The notes under the pieces: generated by a model
What the model was told of the DNA's origin: nothing
Databases searched by the model: none
What the model saw: only the letters and a program-made list of their open reading frames with translations
Program-made: the position numbers and the translations under genes
Assembly (NCBI GenBank): GCA_023424965.1
Contig: JAFADI010000059.1
Span: forward strand, 1 to 5,658
DNA: 5,658 nucleotides
Direction of reading: 5' to 3'
Source of the DNA: Bacillota bacterium
Lineage (GTDB): Bacteria > Bacillota > Clostridia > Acetivibrionales > JAFADI01
In this document: piece after piece, positions 5,428 through 5,658 of the stretch
Position numbering within the stretch: the stretch's first letter is position 1
How the letters are laid out: the number at the start of each line of letters is the position of its first letter

Positions 5428-5456
5428 TTGACAAAAAATAGAGATACATGTAAAAT
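5428..5456 (+). promoter_or_regulatory. Sigma-A promoter of the WXG-like gene
   Basis: TTGACA (5428-5433) is perfect, the spacer is the optimal 17 bases, and TAAAAT (5451-5456) is one mismatch from consensus. Initiation near 5463 gives a leader of about 39 bases. With the veg terminator upstream, this makes the last gene a separate transcription unit. Confidence 0.78.
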
Positions 5457-5464
5457 TATACAAA

Positions 5465-5489
5465 GGATGCCCCATAACAGGGGGCTACC
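5465..5489 (+). other. GC-rich hairpin at the 5' end of the WXG-like transcript
   Basis: GCCCC (5469-5473) pairs with GGGGC (5481-5485) around a 7-base loop. An outer GG/CC pair (5465-5466 with 5488-5489) closes across a small internal loop. It starts about 2 bases after the predicted transcription start and ends just before the ribosome binding site, so it may protect the 5' end or affect translation. No known riboswitch is recognised. Confidence 0.4.
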
Positions 5490-5490
5490 A

Positions 5491-5495
5491 GGAGA
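5491..5495 (+). promoter_or_regulatory. Ribosome binding site of the WXG-like gene
   Basis: GGAGA lies 6 bases before the ATG at 5502. The earlier ATG at 5498 reads only three codons before a stop, so 5502 is the start. Confidence 0.72.
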
Positions 5496-5501
5496 AAATG
5501 T

Positions 5502-5658
5502 ATGAATAATATTGACGCGGTATTAACCAATGTGAGCTATGAAATAGAAAATCAAACCCGTAACATCGACCGTAAAGCATACGATGTCAACAGGCAATGG
5601 TTGGGGGAAGCTCAAAAAGGCTTTAATGAATCACATAGTAAAGTAAAATTGAATGCAG
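5502..5658 (+). CDS. N-terminal part of a small WXG100/ESAT-6-like protein (3' end outside window)
   Basis: 52 codons are visible. The sequence begins MNNIDAVLTNVSYEIENQTR, and residues 31-43 read RQWLGEAQKGFNE. W33-L34-G35, followed by an alanine at +4 and a phenylalanine at +8 from the Trp, matches the hairpin turn of WXG100 proteins (WxGxAxxxF). A predicted polar helix precedes it and another follows. WXG100 proteins are helical-hairpin dimers exported by type VII (ESX/Yuk) secretion, or the N-terminal part of larger LXG-type proteins. The Trp at 33 is slightly earlier than usual (about 40). The C-terminal half, where an export signal would lie, is cut off, so the family call is tentative. 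The gene has its own promoter and ribosome binding site. It does not resemble sspF or ispE, which sit after veg in B. subtilis. Confidence 0.55.
   Translation, partial: MNNIDAVLTNVSYEIENQTRNIDRKAYDVNRQWLGEAQKGFNESHSKVKLNA

Overview
The window looks like a piece of chromosome from an endospore-forming Clostridia bacterium, with moderate GC coding regions and AT-rich gaps. The evidence is a CotS-family spore coat protein, the sporulation protease YabG with a sigma-K-type promoter, and a Veg protein directly downstream of yabG. The yabG-veg pair is a conserved Firmicutes arrangement. The Veg and Fhs proteins are clearly of Firmicutes type. I cannot name a species from sequence alone.

Layout, left to right. 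A probable gene tail (1-90, +) converges on an XRE-family regulator (129-842, -) that appears to carry two helix-turn-helix domains. A 371-bp AT-rich gap (843-1213) holds several inverted and direct repeats and separates the regulator from a divergent CotS-like kinase-fold coat protein (1214-2200, +). That gene converges on fhs, formate-tetrahydrofolate ligase (2238-3908, -), with a GC-rich hairpin filling the 37-bp gap. The fhs start is best placed at the ATG at 3908 behind a perfect AGGAGG, not at the more upstream TTG. fhs is divergent from yabG (4045-4917, +). veg (5035-5301, +) follows behind two consensus housekeeping promoters in tandem and ends at a clear rho-independent terminator. 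The last gene (5502 to the window edge, +) has its own consensus promoter, and its visible 52 residues resemble the first half of a WXG100/ESAT-6-like protein.

Functionally the window mixes late sporulation (CotS-like protein, YabG), a strongly transcribed small regulator (Veg), and one-carbon metabolism (Fhs). The XRE regulator is a candidate controller of itself and of the cotS-like gene, but this rests only on divergent layout and operator-like repeats.

I see no mobile element, CRISPR array, tRNA, rRNA or obvious novel multi-gene system. The points most worth a second look are the caspase-like His/Cys pair in YabG, the WXG-like gene after veg, and the two-domain regulator beside a kinase-like coat gene with its catalytic motifs retained.
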